From NCBI GenBank assembly GCA_037954325.1, contig JBBMNZ010000016.1, positions 1,112,001 to 1,176,000 of the forward strand: a DNA stretch of 64,000 nt, written 5' to 3'. A program made the translations under genes and the position numbers. Position 1 is the first letter of the stretch, and every line of letters begins with the position of its first letter. This DNA is from Fistularia commersonii. Lineage: Eukaryota > Chordata > Actinopteri > Syngnathiformes > Fistulariidae. Below, one piece after another: positions 44,150 to 55,156 of this stretch. The notes under the pieces are model-generated. The model was not told where the DNA came from, ran no database searches, and saw only the letters and a list, made by a program, of their open reading frames with translations.

Positions 44150-44151
<2 letters not shown>
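43816..44151. other. Noncoding stretch without recognised features
   Basis: A short GC-rich stretch lies at about 43935-44015. I see no gene or element. Confidence 0.4.

Positions 44152-44194
<43 letters not shown>
44152..44194. repeat. (TG)n microsatellite
   Basis: A pure TG array of about 43 bases, one of a direct pair with 44339-44371. Confidence 0.95.
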
Positions 44195-44197
<3 letters not shown>

Positions 44198-44335
44198 GTA
44201 TCTCAAAAGGTGATGCGCTGAAACACACACAAACGTATTTTCCTCAGCAAAGAAAAAAAAAAGTGAAAGCATTGTAAAAGTGGCTTGCGGGTATGAAACT
44301 ACCATCACTGCTCGATGACCTAAGTGTGACAGCGC

Positions 44336-44338
<3 letters not shown>

Positions 44339-44371
<33 letters not shown>
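44339..44371. repeat. (TG)n microsatellite
   Basis: A pure TG array of about 33 bases. Confidence 0.95.
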
Positions 44372-44372
<1 letters not shown>

Positions 44373-44740
44373 TTGAGATAACAGCGATGCAGGCTCTCAG
44401 ACCGAAGAACAACCACATCTTTCTTCCAGATGTCTCACCGCTGCTGACTACTGTCTGAAGCTGCTCGAGGACAAAACAAGAACCAGTCACTGCGGGACTT
44501 TCATACTTCACATGGCCGTCCTTTATATGTGGATACGCACACGTCAGTCATGATAACTTCTAAGCATTCCAGTGACCCTGGATGTTCACGGCGATCTCAC
44601 AGAAGACTCTTTGTGAGTCATAGTTCAGCGAAAGGGGTCAAACCCAAGCTTTCGTCTGCTCTTGAGTAGAACAGCAGGACGCGTGATGGGATTTCATGAT
44701 GACACGCGAATGAAGTGAAAGCAGGAAACGCGTTTATTAT
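44372..44740. other. Noncoding stretch without recognised features
   Basis: The sequence is unique-looking with no gene or repeat that I recognise. Confidence 0.4.
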
Positions 44741-44805
44741 TCATTTACACGTCATATAGATTCACCCTCTCATTCACACGTCTCCTATCAACCTCCTACG
44801 TGTTT
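44741..44805 (-). mobile_element. SINE-like fragment
   Basis: A single reversed array unit (attcaccctctcattcaca) is followed by ctcctatcaacctcctacgt, the start of the reversed mid-part. Only about 65 bases remain. Confidence 0.5.
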
Positions 44806-44982
44806 TTGGACGACACTGCCCGTTATAATTAGTTAGTAATAATAAAATAGAGTGGCCCCTGATCCAAATCACTTTATATACCAATTTTTTTTTTAAGATA
44901 CCAAACACAATTTGAGCATATTTATCCTTCAAACATGGAAAAGATTTCATGATATGAACACGAGTGCAAGATTTCCCCCCCC

Positions 44983-45192
44983 CCATTCTGTTGTCCATTC
45001 TTATTGTTGATGTTTTTGCTGTTGCTGTTCACTTTGCTCTCTATTTATTTGTGGAAGTCTTTGCGATTGTTTAATTGTCTCTCTATTTATATGTTATATA
45101 TATACTCTATATACTCTACTTATATATTATATTAATTTGTACACTGTTACAAAAGGATTTCCCCTGTTGGGATAAATGAAGTTTGTATCCAA
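44983..45192 (+). mobile_element. LINE 3' tail (aatttcccct / aataaag type)
   Basis: The order is attctgttgtccattcttat, ctatttatttgtggaagtct, then gttacaaaaggatttcccct and ttgggataaatgaagttt. The polyadenylation-like word is decayed and the preceding bases include a C-run. Confidence 0.65.
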
Positions 45193-45467
45193 ATTTGACA
45201 ATGGAGCGGTACGCACCAAGAGAGCTCCCGCGACTCGAATACACTTCATGATGCTGCCACATTTTCTGAATTGGTGCCACTTGACACTCTCACCTTGGTC
45301 TGGGTAGATGGTACGGTATTTTTTTTAATGTATTTTAATTAATCATCATCATGGGTCCAAAGAAAGCAAGATAATTTGAGGATTTTTCTATATTAATATT
45401 CTTTTTTGTGATTTTTTTTTTAGTGGGTGGGTGAAATTTCTTTAAGGAACCACTGAATTATTACTAT
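45193..45467. other. Noncoding stretch without recognised features
   Basis: AT-rich sequence leads into a trinucleotide array. I see no gene. Confidence 0.4.
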
Positions 45468-45468
45468 C

Positions 45469-45500
<32 letters not shown>

Positions 45501-45546
45501 TATGATTGTTGTTGTTGTTGTTGTTATTATTATTATTATTATTATC
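45468..45546. repeat. (ATT)n/(GTT)n trinucleotide array
   Basis: ATT/ATC trinucleotides flank a core of six GTT trinucleotides over about 79 bases. Confidence 0.92.
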
Positions 45547-45609
45547 GTAGGTGTAGTAACAAATTAATAGATTTTTTTATCAATAGAATTATTTAAATGA
45601 ATAGAGACA

Positions 45610-45808
45610 CACAAGTACTGACCCTCTCATTCCCATGTCTGGATATTGAACGTCCATATGTTTGGGCTGTGGGAGGAACCTGGAGAACCCTGAGGAACCC
45701 CATGCAGACATGAAGGAGACCATGGAGACTCCTTCTACCTGTGGGAATCCAACCGCTGACCTTCTGGCCGTGAGGAGGGGGGCTTACCACTGCACCTCTG
45801 TGCTATCT
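45610..45808 (-). mobile_element. SINE-like repeat, head and mid-part
   Basis: One reversed array unit (accctctcattcccatgtct) is followed by the mid-part (ggaggaacctggagaaccc), the reversed box B (gggaatccaaccgctgacc) and the head (ttaccactgcacctctgtgc). The head is among the better preserved in the window. The tail is absent. Confidence 0.7.
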
Positions 45809-46399
45809 CCTGGTGCTATCATAACACCCAAATAGTACCATACAACATCAAGTCCTGTCACAAATCCAATATTTCTCCTGGGGTGATGAAACAAAAGCAA
45901 ATATGGAACATTTTGGTCAAGTTTGGTTAACTATTGTTTCTCTAATCCGTGATTCGTGAAGACACAGTGATACCTCAAGGCTTTATACCAAACCTCATGG
46001 TGGTACATAGGGATAAGGATTTTGAAAGGTGTTTTTACTGTTAAACAGTCGTCACCGCCCTTGGAAGCAGATCTTTCTTTGGACTCCTGATGTGATTTTA
46101 AGTGAGCCTTTTTCCTCGGCCCAGCTTTAACTGACCCCAGAATGGCTCGGCGGGGGGGAGGCCGCCGCTCGGTACTTCAGGCCCCAGCTTGGGGTTGACT
46201 TAACCTGCTCCCTGTGGCTTTTCCTTTTCCTGAAACAGGACTTGAGCTCCAGCAGAGCTGAAGTGGCCAACCACATCAAGGTGTTTGTGACAGATGACCG
46301 ATTGAGGGTCTACTAAAAAAAAAGGGGCCTAGCCAACAATCAGATGCGGTGCTCAACCATGACCACAGCAGAGAAGCTACACGACATTACACTTTAGAG
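45809..46399. other. Noncoding stretch without recognised features
   Basis: The sequence is mixed and unique-looking, with no gene or named repeat. Confidence 0.4.
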
Positions 46400-47034
46400 C
46401 AGGGGTGTCAAGCTCATTTTCACAGAGGGCCACACTGTAAAATAAATGTAATGACTTCTTAATGCTAAATAACTCCCAAATGTTTCATATGTATTTGCAT
46501 AGATGGGAAAAAATAATGTTTTCTCTGTTACAAAGCTAGCTTTCACTGCTGCAGTGTTTTTGCGGCCATCGTAGTTTTGAATGGCTTTTAATTCTTGGAC
46601 AATTTGTTGTTTTTCTGGAAGGTTAAGTTTAGCATACTTAGCTCCGTGTTTGGTGTCAAAAGGCCAACGTAGATTGTACTCTTTGATAACCAACACTGCC
46701 TCATAACACAAAATCACAAACATGTATTCACCTTTCCGTCTTTCTTGAAACAGCCTTCCATCTGCATCGACTTTTCTCTTCCTGGACATTTAGGGATCAT
46801 TTGTATTTCTCAATTCCACTTGTTGAAAATGGCATTGATGTAGACTAACCGCAGTCTTATGGCGGGATGCCGTCACTTCACAGGTAACATGATCGGAAAT
46901 GTAGTTTATACACGATGCATGTATTTGAATTATTTATTTTAAGGCAATTAGACATTTTACGATGTTCTTGTGGGCCACATAAAATGACATGATGGGCCAC
47001 ATTTGGCCCGCGGGCTTTGAGTTTGACACATGTG
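46400..47034 (-). mobile_element. hAT deletion derivative with transposase 5' stub
   Basis: The left terminus is CAGGGGTGTCAAGCTCATTT. The right terminus is cgcgggctttgagtttgaca, then catgtg, its decayed inverse. The flanks CTTTAGAG (46392-46399) and CATTAGTG (47035-47042) agree at six of eight bases, suggesting an aged 8-bp target duplication. The interior matches 25830-26606. Confidence 0.75.
46480..46789 (-). pseudogene. hAT transposase N-terminal fragment
   Basis: The frame begins MSRKRKVDADGRLFQERRKG and includes YNLRWPFDTKHGAKYAKLNL, then PEKQQIVQELKAIQNYDGRK. It lacks about 10 residues (a deleted QGKK-like stretch) present in the copy at 26100-26362, and it runs into noncoding sequence. 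It retains the start region of a ZBED/GTF2IRD2-like hAT transposase. The catalytic DDE part is missing, so it cannot be functional as a transposase. Confidence 0.65.
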
Positions 47035-49561
47035 CATTAGTGGGATAAGACGTATCACCGACACCTCTAATGAATTTAACAAAATGACACCAATCAGGGG
47101 CAGCCTTCTTTTACATCCATCAAAACTGGACCCGGGCGAAAGAGCTCCATTCCTCGTGTCGGGCTGGAGTTTAATAACGTCTGGAACGAGATTAGAGAAC
47201 ATGCTTTTTGCTCCAATCCAATCTAAATTAATTTGCCAGCTGGGTCAGGCAGAGTGGAGCAGCGGCAGCGTAGCTGTCCGCCCCGCTCAGAGCAAGCAGA
47301 ATTTTATACGATTGCAAACCGCAAAGCCAGGTGGTCATGCAGCGATGGGGGAGAGAACACAGGAGAGCGTGGAAAGAAGCCGGGGCCGCGAGGTAAAAAG
47401 GGCGCAATTTGGCGGGACAGATTAGATCCGATGGATAAGGCGAACAAAAGAAGGTAAGAGAGCGAGGGAAATGACTAACTTCGCTTGGTCTTGTTCACCT
47501 TATCCCCAGTGGACGGCTGCTGCGGGAAGGAGAAAGGGGAGATTTTTTCGAGGGGGGGGTTGCGAGGTTTGTCATGGAACACCTGCCTCCACTTAACCCC
47601 TCTGCCTTGCTTTCTGCTTGAGCTACTTCTTTCAGGCATCTCCTCGCCTCGCTCCCCTCGTGTAGCCAATCTTTCTCCTCATCATTCATGCTCAAGAGGA
47701 TCCTGCAAGGACGGTCCGTCGTGGAGAACGGGAGTTTGGCGTTATCGATATTCGAACTGAACGCTTGTGACAAGAAGGTGCTGTTCGGGCCAATCCGGCT
47801 GAGAATCGGCACCCTCTGCCAAGACGGAAAAAGAAAAAAAAAGCGCTTTTCCATATGTTCCAGCCATTTAGCGCAAATAGCCTGCGTTTGAGATCCAGAA
47901 ACTCATTCTCCTGAAAATGACGAGGCGGAACTTTTCTTCCATCCAAACACGGGGAACTTCGCCTCGCTTGTGACCGGCGCTGACAGCGATTAAAGGCCCG
48001 CTCCGGGTCAGGAATCGCCCATTGAACATTGAGGAGGACATGGGGTACCCCTATTCAGACTCACCTCGGGCATCAGCTCCCCTCCATCTCCTCCTTTCAC
48101 CCCCATTTCCATGCCTCATAAAAGAGTCGCCCCTTACTTGTACTCTCGCTCATTCTCTTCGCTTCTCAAACGCCTCCTTCTTTACCCGCTGACTCACAGT
48201 GACATGTTACAACACAGCATCCAGAGTATTACTGATAGCCCTCTCCATCTCCCCTCGCTTCCTCTTCTTGCCCCCACCCACTTCTTTCCCATTCACCCCT
48301 CTTACCCCTTCACAGGCCTCTTCTCTCTCAAAGCCAGTCATGGATGGTAACTAAAGACGGAGGTGGAAACGCCGCAGTTAGCCCGCGGTTGTAAAGCTGG
48401 ACCGTTAAGCGAGCTGCCCCCGGCTTCTGTTCGGCAACCGGAGAAGCCGGGGTGGGTTTCCACCCAGAGGGTCAGCAGCTCCAAAGGATGTCCTACAAAG
48501 GTACTTCCCTTCTCTTTCGATGCCCTGAATAACAATCAAGCGAGGCTGGGAGTGACAAAAACTACAAAAAAGGCAAAAGACTCAGCAAATTAGACAAACA
48601 GTACGTTCAACCTTATCTGTCTCCAGATGCGTTTACCTATCAGGACTCTGGATACGTCCACCGCCTCTGGCCTTCAGAATTAGCAACACGTTGACATGCT
48701 CTGGGCTAAGTCTGGCACGCCAGCTATTTAACCGCGGTATCTGCGCCACCTGCTGAGATAAAAACCCGGAATGCTTCTCGCCAAAGCGACCACCCAACAG
48801 AGAGCGGCGATTACAGAATCCTCGACAGTTCAAATCGCCGCCCGACGTCTTTGTGGGTGAAAAGGAGGCTTTTGAAAGATCGGACGGCAACTTAAAGACG
48901 AATCACCTGACCGTTGCTGAGAGGTAAATACATCCCAGCGGGTAATGTCACCCCTGACGGGTAACGTGATGTAATCGACGCTATTTTTAAATAACAATAG
49001 CTCCAGTGTTTCCTAGCCTTTTGACTCGTGGCGACTCATTAAACAGCCGTAGCTCACCTCACTGCGGGGCTTTATTATTCTAGGCTAAACTGTGCTAACA
49101 AGTTAATTGAATTCCGCAGTATTTACCCAAACAAGGGAAGCTAAGGTCAAAAGTGATGTTTAAACATGGGTAAGTTAAAGAATACATCCACTGGGATTAC
49201 CCGGGTTTGCAGTTTACGGCTGTGTTTGCCCGCAGAGGCGGAGGGCAGGACCGAACGTTGGCGGTCGGGTGGGGTTTGGAGGAAGTGAAGCCAATCTGCA
49301 CGGGCTAACGCTCAGATCCCAGCGGGGTCGTTTTCGTTTGATTCTTTTTCCGCTCTTTTAAGAAATTAGAGACCAACGTGCGGGCCGCTATCTGAGGGTG
49401 CGGGGACCCACTCCAGTTTTCACTAGTCTGCCTAACACCACCCAGACGAGTTGTGGGTGAATCATCTCAGACTCACACAGAGTGCAGACATGATGATTGA
49501 AGATTTAGACGATAAAACGACTGCTGGATAAGCTACATACCACAAAAGGCACTGCAAGAGG
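47035..49561. other. Long non-repetitive stretch
   Basis: This is one of the largest repeat-free parts of the window. Unique-looking segments at 47040-47480 and 47690-48010 have balanced composition. A pyrimidine-rich part lies at 48060-48330. I found no protein-like frame, splice-site pair or RNA gene. Confidence 0.4.
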
Positions 49562-49815
49562 TGTAGCGGTTGGCGCTCGGTTAGCGCTTCCGCTACAGGA
49601 GGAAGGTCACCGGTTGGATTCCCACAGGAGGGCCTTCCTGTGTGGAGTCTCCATGTTCTCCCCACGTCTGCGTGGGGTTCCTCAGGGTTCGCCGGTTCTC
49701 AGACGTGTGAATGAGAGGGTGAATGGTTGGATGCGGCCCTGTGATTGGTCCAGGGTGAACCCAACTCCTGGCCCATGGACTACTGCTCCCCCGCGAACAC
49801 GAGTGCAAGGTGAGC
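49562..49815 (+). mobile_element. SINE-like repeat with a single internal unit
   Basis: The head gtagcggttggcgctcggtt, then agcgcttccgct carries box-A-like words, and GGTTGGATTCC at 49612-49622 is box-B-like, at tRNA-like spacing. The mid-part (tccatgttctccccacgtct), one array unit (tgaatgagagggtgaatggt) and tail region (tgattggtccagggtgaacc) follow. The GAAT tail is eroded. At about 250 bases it shows the unexpanded structure. Confidence 0.78.
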
Positions 49816-50007
49816 AGCGTAGAGAACGAATTATTGAAAAAATGAAGGAAAGAATGGGGGTAATGGGACAAACACACTGCAGATTCTGCAAAATAAAATA
49901 AATTGTACCTTCATGTCACAATCATGACCAGACATTAGATTATTGGATTTCTAATTTTTTTAAATCCTTGATGGTGGCACTCCACCCGCACCATTTTTAT
50001 TTATTTT

Positions 50008-50590
50008 TTTTATTGTGACTGTTTCTGTTCTTATCCTTGTCATTTCCGTTGTCCGTTCTCATTCTTGCTGCTGAACCCTTTTTTTTCTTTTCTTCTTTTT
50101 CTTCAATTTTTTCTGCTGTCTATATATTTGTGGATGTTTTTTGCTTTTTTAATTGTCTGTCTATTTATATTATGTTCATATTTATTGATACTATAACTCA
50201 GACCTGGGGATTTTATGGCCCGCAGGCCACATCCGGCCTGTTTTTGTATTTTATTCAGCCCACCAAAACTATTTTCTTTGAATATTTTTTATCAATATTG
50301 AAATTTTTTTTTCATTTCATTTTGTCTGGATTTTTAAATACAAAATAATGTTGGTACATTTATATAATCTTTAATGATTTTAAAGTTGAAATAAAATGCC
50401 AACAAATTAAAAAATTTCAATTGCAATTTTCATTTTGTTCAATTTCCATAATACCTTGTTGGCCCGCAGGTGAAAATTAAAGATGAAATGTGGCCTGACG
50501 TCCAAAATAATTGCCCACCCCTGCTATAACTGTTACGCTGCTGTGACAAAAGAATTTCCCCTATGGGGGATCAATAAAGTATATCCTATC
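50008..50590 (+). mobile_element. LINE 3' tail split by a hAT insertion
   Basis: The left part runs from cttatccttgtcatttccgt to tttattgatactataact. The right part continues ctataactgttacgctgct, then gtgacaaaagaatttcccct, then gggatcaataaagtatatcc. Removing the hAT and one copy of its 8-bp duplication restores exactly the order seen at 18290-18650 and 56625-56878. Confidence 0.85.
50199..50523. mobile_element. Non-autonomous hAT element with perfect 8-bp target duplication
   Basis: The 325-base element starts CAGACCTGGGGATTTTATGG and ends aaaataattgcccacccctg, whose reverse is CAGGGGTGGGCAATTATTTT. Perfect CTATAACT copies flank it at 50191-50198 and 50524-50531. The interior carries ggcccgcagg near both ends and no coding capacity. 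The host LINE-tail sequence is uninterrupted in other copies, so the insertion is certain in outline. Confidence 0.9.
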
Positions 50591-51504
50591 TTAGATGAAC
50601 CACAGGAGGGTCCGACAGCGATGAAGATGTGCAGCTCAGGTGAGGCGGGACCGTCCGGGAAACCAGAATCCGCTCGCCGATCCTCCCACGTCTAGACACC
50701 GGGCCCGTTATTCTCCGAGTGGAAGACAGGAAGCGGACAGCATGTCATGGCCGCGCTGGGATCCTCCTCAGAGAAGCTCCCCTGCAGCTCCGTCTCTCCG
50801 GCCAAGGTCACCGCTGGTCACCGCAGGAAGTCAAAACTGCACGGATATTTGCCGCGCGGCTCCCTGTGTTTGTTCTGTCGCTGGGACTAACTCCACTTGT
50901 TTGCTTTACATTTCAAGCCTTTCATCTTGTTGGTTTTTCCCTCCCCTTCCTCCTCTCTCTCTCTCCGCCATGTGTTTTGAGTCGCGTTGTATGCTTTATG
51001 AGCGGCTCAGCGGCCGCCCGAGACAAAAAGCTGCTTTTCAGCTCCCGAGGCTGATATCTCCCGACTCCGCTCAGATAGCCGAAATATGTGGGCTCTTCTC
51101 ACGGGGGCCAAGGTGAAAATGACTTTTCCTGCGCTCTCCTAATCTCGCCGTCTGAGGGCACGGAGCCGGTTATTTTTTCCTTTCCCGCGTGTTTTCGTAA
51201 AACCCTTCGTCCATGAATGTTGTTGACGAAACTGGATCGGCGCCATTTTTTTTCTCCAAATACACTGCATTTTTAGCAGCAATTTTTATTTACATTTTTT
51301 TTAATCCTCTTATCTGCTGTGCACGTGATTATTTTCCTTCATATCTTGTTTTTGGGCATTTTAATGCCGTGGGATCGCAAGAAAAATCTTCTCAATTCCT
51401 CTGTCTGTCTGGTACAGGTGGAGAAATCGAACGAAAAAAGAAAATCTGCACATATCTGCAACGCAATTGGGGATGGGTAATGGATCAAAAAAAAAGCTGA
51501 CTAT
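50591..51504. other. Non-repetitive stretch
   Basis: The segment at 50640-51180 is GC-rich and unique-looking, and then becomes T-rich. I see no gene or named element. Confidence 0.38.
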
Positions 51505-51631
51505 GTGGAGTTTTGAAAATATCCGCACACCAAAAACGCTCCAAAAAGAAAAAATATATTTTACATATAACACAAAAAACTTATTCTCGCATGTATGACG
51601 TTTCGAGCAATACACAGGCTCTTCTTCAGAT
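51505..51631 (-). repeat. Left arm of a long inverted repeat
   Basis: Reading the minus strand gives tctgaagaagagcctgtgta, then gctcgaaacgtc, then gagaataagttttttgtgtt, then ttttggagcg and ggtgtgcggatattttcaa. The right arm at 52342-52463 has the same order on the plus strand, with roughly three quarters of positions alike by eye. Both may be termini of one retroelement type. Confidence 0.75.
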
Positions 51632-52199
51632 GTGTGTGAACAAACCTGTTATTGTAGCGTCATTTTTAAAGAAAATGATCATTTTGTGTTTTTTTGCGCG
51701 CCTCTTGTTGGATGTATAGTTTCATTTTAACATTTTAACATTATTACATTATCTTCACTACTTTTCAAGAGTCAACGTGAGAAACTAATGCTTTATAACA
51801 TTATTTTTTATATTTTTTTACACAATGTTTTACTTTTTTTTCTCTCTATAGCATTGAACATTTACATGGGGAATCAGATCAACATAGCAAATAAAGACAG
51901 CACTAAAATATGTAATGGATAATCCCATATGGACAACACGCGGACATACCTACAGACAAGGTTTAATATCAAATTCTTCATTTAATCCTTGTGGCGCTGG
52001 TGTGTCTAGATGTTTATCCAGAACAACTCCTGTTTTAGAAGGATGGGGTTTAGATCATCCTCACTTTACGACCTCTATCTCTGGACATTTCAAGGTCAAG
52101 ACATTAAGTTTCGCTCCCTTGAAATGTACCGCTCCAGGGCTGGAGGTCATCTGATTTCTTACGGTGCTTGGCGATGCGGGTTCTCTGTTGTTTAAAAAA
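51632..52199. other. Inner segment of the inverted repeat
   Basis: The segment contains AT-rich text (51660-51890) and a more balanced segment at 51915-52190 (ggcgctggtgtgtctagatg, then ggacatttcaaggtcaagac). No clean frame is present on either strand. It could be the decayed body of the element whose ends are the arms. Confidence 0.35.
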
Positions 52200-52345
52200 C
52201 ACAAAAAAATTGCATTTATTCTGTAAACACTGCACATTCTGTACATATGCACTTCTGCTTTTCGCACTTCTGACTGAATGCTAACCGCATTTCGTTACTC
52301 TGTATCCTTACATGTGAGATGACAATAAAATTGATTCTATTTCTG
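52200..52345 (+). mobile_element. Probable LINE 3' end
   Basis: The sequence tgcacttctgcttttcgcac, then gctaaccgcatttcgttact, then gtgagatgacaataaaattg matches the style of a dispersed fish LINE 3' terminus (atgacaataaagttg). It ends exactly where the right arm of the inverted repeat starts. Confidence 0.5.
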
Positions 52346-52463
52346 AGGAATATCCGATGTATCGCTCGAAACGTAGCTCATGTGAGAATAAGTCTTTTGT
52401 GTTCCATGTAAAATCATCTTTTTGGAGCAATTGTGGTGTGCAGCCCTTTTCAACACGTGGAGA
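52342..52463 (+). repeat. Right arm of a long inverted repeat
   Basis: The order is tctgaggaat, tcgctcgaaacg, catgtgagaataagtctttt, tttttggagcaattgtggtg and ttttcaacacgtgg. It pairs with 51505-51631 in inverse orientation. Compared with the left arm it lacks about 10 bases in the T-rich part. Confidence 0.75.
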
Positions 52464-54144
52464 AATCGCTAATAAAGCTGATTTTTTACCGAAAGCTGAA
52501 CTGTCCCATTCCGCTTTCAGCTCAAAGCGGCTGCAGACGGCCACCTGCGAGGCTGCATTTTCACGCTTTCGTTTCTGAATGGATTCGATGGAGGCGTTTC
52601 ACGGAAAAGCACGACTCTGGGTTCATCCTCGTGAGCAGGACGTGCAGCGTGCACGTCCTCTGACCACATGATCTCCACTTTTACACCCTGCACAAGAAGC
52701 CCAAACGACCACCGACTTCTCACAAATGTGCATCCTTCTGCACGTGCGTGCCAAAGAATGTAAACAGGTTGCTCGGTGAATCGCCTCTTTTCCGTGTGTG
52801 CGTGTTTGTGTTTGCGCGCTTTGCAATGTCTCTGAGAAACGAGGAATCGCGGCGGTTCTGCACCAGGTGAGTCTTCCAGAGGGCAGCTGGGAGTGTTTTC
52901 CCCTCATTTAGCAGTTCATGAAAAAATACCACAGGCTGCCAGATGTGACAGAGGGCACGCACCCTGCTCACACACTGTAAACACACACACACACATAAAA
53001 TCTCACACTCCAAGGGAACCCAATCCATCCCAATGCGAATGTGTGTGTGTGGCAATGATTTACTGCATTCCAGCATAAGTCAGCGGCAGATCTCTATCAG
53101 GGGGAATGTCCGTCTCATTAAAATTAATGTCAGATGAAGTAAACGGAGGGTGAAGACATCAAAGGGTTGCTGAATAAATCTGGATTTAACTCACTGGAAG
53201 CCCATTTACATCCAGCGTTCAACTCTAAACCCCGGCGAAATTATACCTTAGAAGCCTGGAGGAATGTTTCCTATTTCATATTTTCTTCTATACGCTGTTT
53301 TCTCCCCGTTCTCGGACAGAGTGGACCTTGAGGAGACGCGCCGCGGACGCCCGTTTCCCCCCCTTTTGTCATTCCACGCGTATTATCACCGCATAAAACT
53401 GCAGGCTGCTAATTGCTTTCACATTACGGGGCAGCCGGCTGATCTCTGGTGGCGTTCCAGGACCACCGGCGTCGGGGGCGCCTCCGTGCAACACGTCCGT
53501 AGCAATGTGTTAGTCGCTTGCTGGTGATGGTTTTGCTGTGTTTGCAGCGGATATGCATCGACGTCATTTTGTCCCAAACACGTCTGCGGCCATGTTTTAC
53601 AGACTCCCGACGCTCGCGAAGGAGGTTATTTGTGGCAATTAAGCGCGGAGGACAGTTTACGGGGCGTTGAACACACCGGTGATGAACCTCTGAACCTTCC
53701 CCGAGCTTAGCTGCTAACGCTGTGCTTCTTAATTATTTTCTGTTAAGAAAGAAGAAAACATTTCACGCCCACCCACCACCGCTCTCAGCTGTAACAATAA
53801 ACTGTATTTATCTCTAAAATTGTTCTATGTGCACGTCTGCACAACAAAGAAAGAAATGTAAGTCAACTTGCAACAAAGAATAACTTTACAGTTATTTACT
53901 GTTTCCACATTTCATTTTTGGTATCATTATTTTGGCAGTATTTGAACATTTTTTTGTGAAGAAAATTAATCATATTGTAGGCTAAATAAAACTTAAACTA
54001 ATTTTATAAAAAAAAAAATCAAAAGAAATCTGAGAAAAATACAATGCATAAAAACGAAAAAGAGATATGAACAATATATAATCTGCATAAACATGTGCAT
54101 AAAGTGGCAATTACTGGAGCAATGCATCACCTGCGGCCAAATGA
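52464..54144. other. Long non-repetitive stretch
   Basis: A short CA run lies at 52979-52998. The segment at 53240-53700 is GC-rich and unique-looking, and from 53740 the sequence turns AT-rich toward the Tigger remnant. I see no gene. Confidence 0.4.
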
Positions 54145-54535
54145 ATGGATAGTCTAGTGAATAAAAAGACTTCTTGTTTTTTTAGACGTTATTTCAATGC
54201 TTTGCAAGCATTTTATAAAATAAGAAATCTCCTTTGCTTTCCTATTTTCAACCAGAAAAATAAAAGCAAGAGGCGGCAACTGTCTATAACGATGTTTCGC
54301 AGCAAATTTGCTGCACAGCAAATTTACCATCATTCAAGTATTTTCAATGGTGAGTACTGTAGAAAATAAAAATATAAATATATACGTAAATAAATACAGA
54401 TATCAATAAATATAAAATTTGATATCTATCCATGAATAATTTTGATTTACTTTACATTTAATATGATTTGTAACATTTTTATTGTATTTCAATGTTTATT
54501 GTATGTTACAATTATCCAACAGTGTTTATTGTACC
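54145..54535 (+). pseudogene. pogo/Tigger transposase C-terminal end and 3' flank
   Basis: The frame reads NQKNKSKRRQLSITMFRSKF at about 54250-54310. RRQLPITMFFSK-like ends are typical of fish Tigger transposases. The following AT-rich sequence (gcacagcaaatttaccatca, then ttttcaatggtga) is shared with 12955-13160. The upstream transposase is lost. Confidence 0.6.
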
Positions 54536-54608
54536 ATAAAAAAGTGTGAGAGGCGTAATACACTTGATTGTGGATTGATATCAGTTTGCAGGAGGTTGGT
54601 AAAGGTTT

Positions 54609-54644
54609 GTCCCAAGAGAACATCTGAGCAGTGACCAGGATAGT
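54609..54644 (+). repeat. 36-base match to 34069-34104
   Basis: Thirty-six consecutive bases, beginning gtcccaagagaacatctg and ending gaccaggatagt, are identical to 34069-34104. At both sites they immediately precede Tigger sequence. They belong to the unclassified element at 33598-34593. Confidence 0.85.
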
Positions 54645-55156
54645 ACGGTGGACTCTCGCTACTTCTCAGATTTTTTTTGTAATTCAGTTCTCGCGATTTT
54701 TCCTTCTTTCTCCTCACTTAACAACCTATTCAGTACAACTTTGACCAACATTCACTGAACAAAAACATGGAGGAGATGGCTTGTCCGACATGACTCCAGG
54801 TGACATCGAGGGAAGAGGAAGAGAAGTGTCAAGAAGAGGAAGAAATTGAAGAAAACGGTCTCACGCTCCAAGGACTTGCAGCTATGACAAATGACCTGCA
54901 AAATATGTCGCAAGATCGAGGGCGACGATACAGATGGTTGGACGGCTTTTGTAGCTTGATGGCAGCGGCAGTTTATAAAACCAGAGGAAAAAAAGGAGAG
55001 GCATCAACTGCCTAGAATCGTGTTTCTGAAGGAGAAAAACACCAGGAAAGCAGAAGGCGCAGGCGAATGTAAATACCATCAAAATGATCACGTCTCAACT
55101 TAGCGGAAATACACTTTCCCGCGTAAGTCCCGCAAAATGTGACGGGACACTCTATT
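54640..55156 (+). mobile_element. pogo/Tigger element with transposase C-terminal relic
   Basis: The left end has gactctcgctacttctcaga and ttcagttctcgcgattttt. The right end has accatcaaaatgatcacgtc, cactttcccgcgtaagtcc and gggacactctatta. Inside, 54800-55065 reads EENGLTLQGLAAMTNDLQNM and, after a frame change, RHQLPRIVFLKEK, matching the C-terminal region of Tigger transposases. The DDE core is gone. Confidence 0.65.

Noticed and set aside
49562..49640. tRNA gene
   Set aside because: Box-A- and box-B-like words are present, but no acceptor or anticodon stems can be formed. It is a SINE head.
51601..51640. Hammerhead-ribozyme-like core on the minus strand (ctgaaga, a gagc/gctc stem, cgaaac)
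   Set aside because: The cleavage-site segment and a stem III loop of adequate length are missing. The right arm lacks the stem II pairing. The resemblance is only partial.
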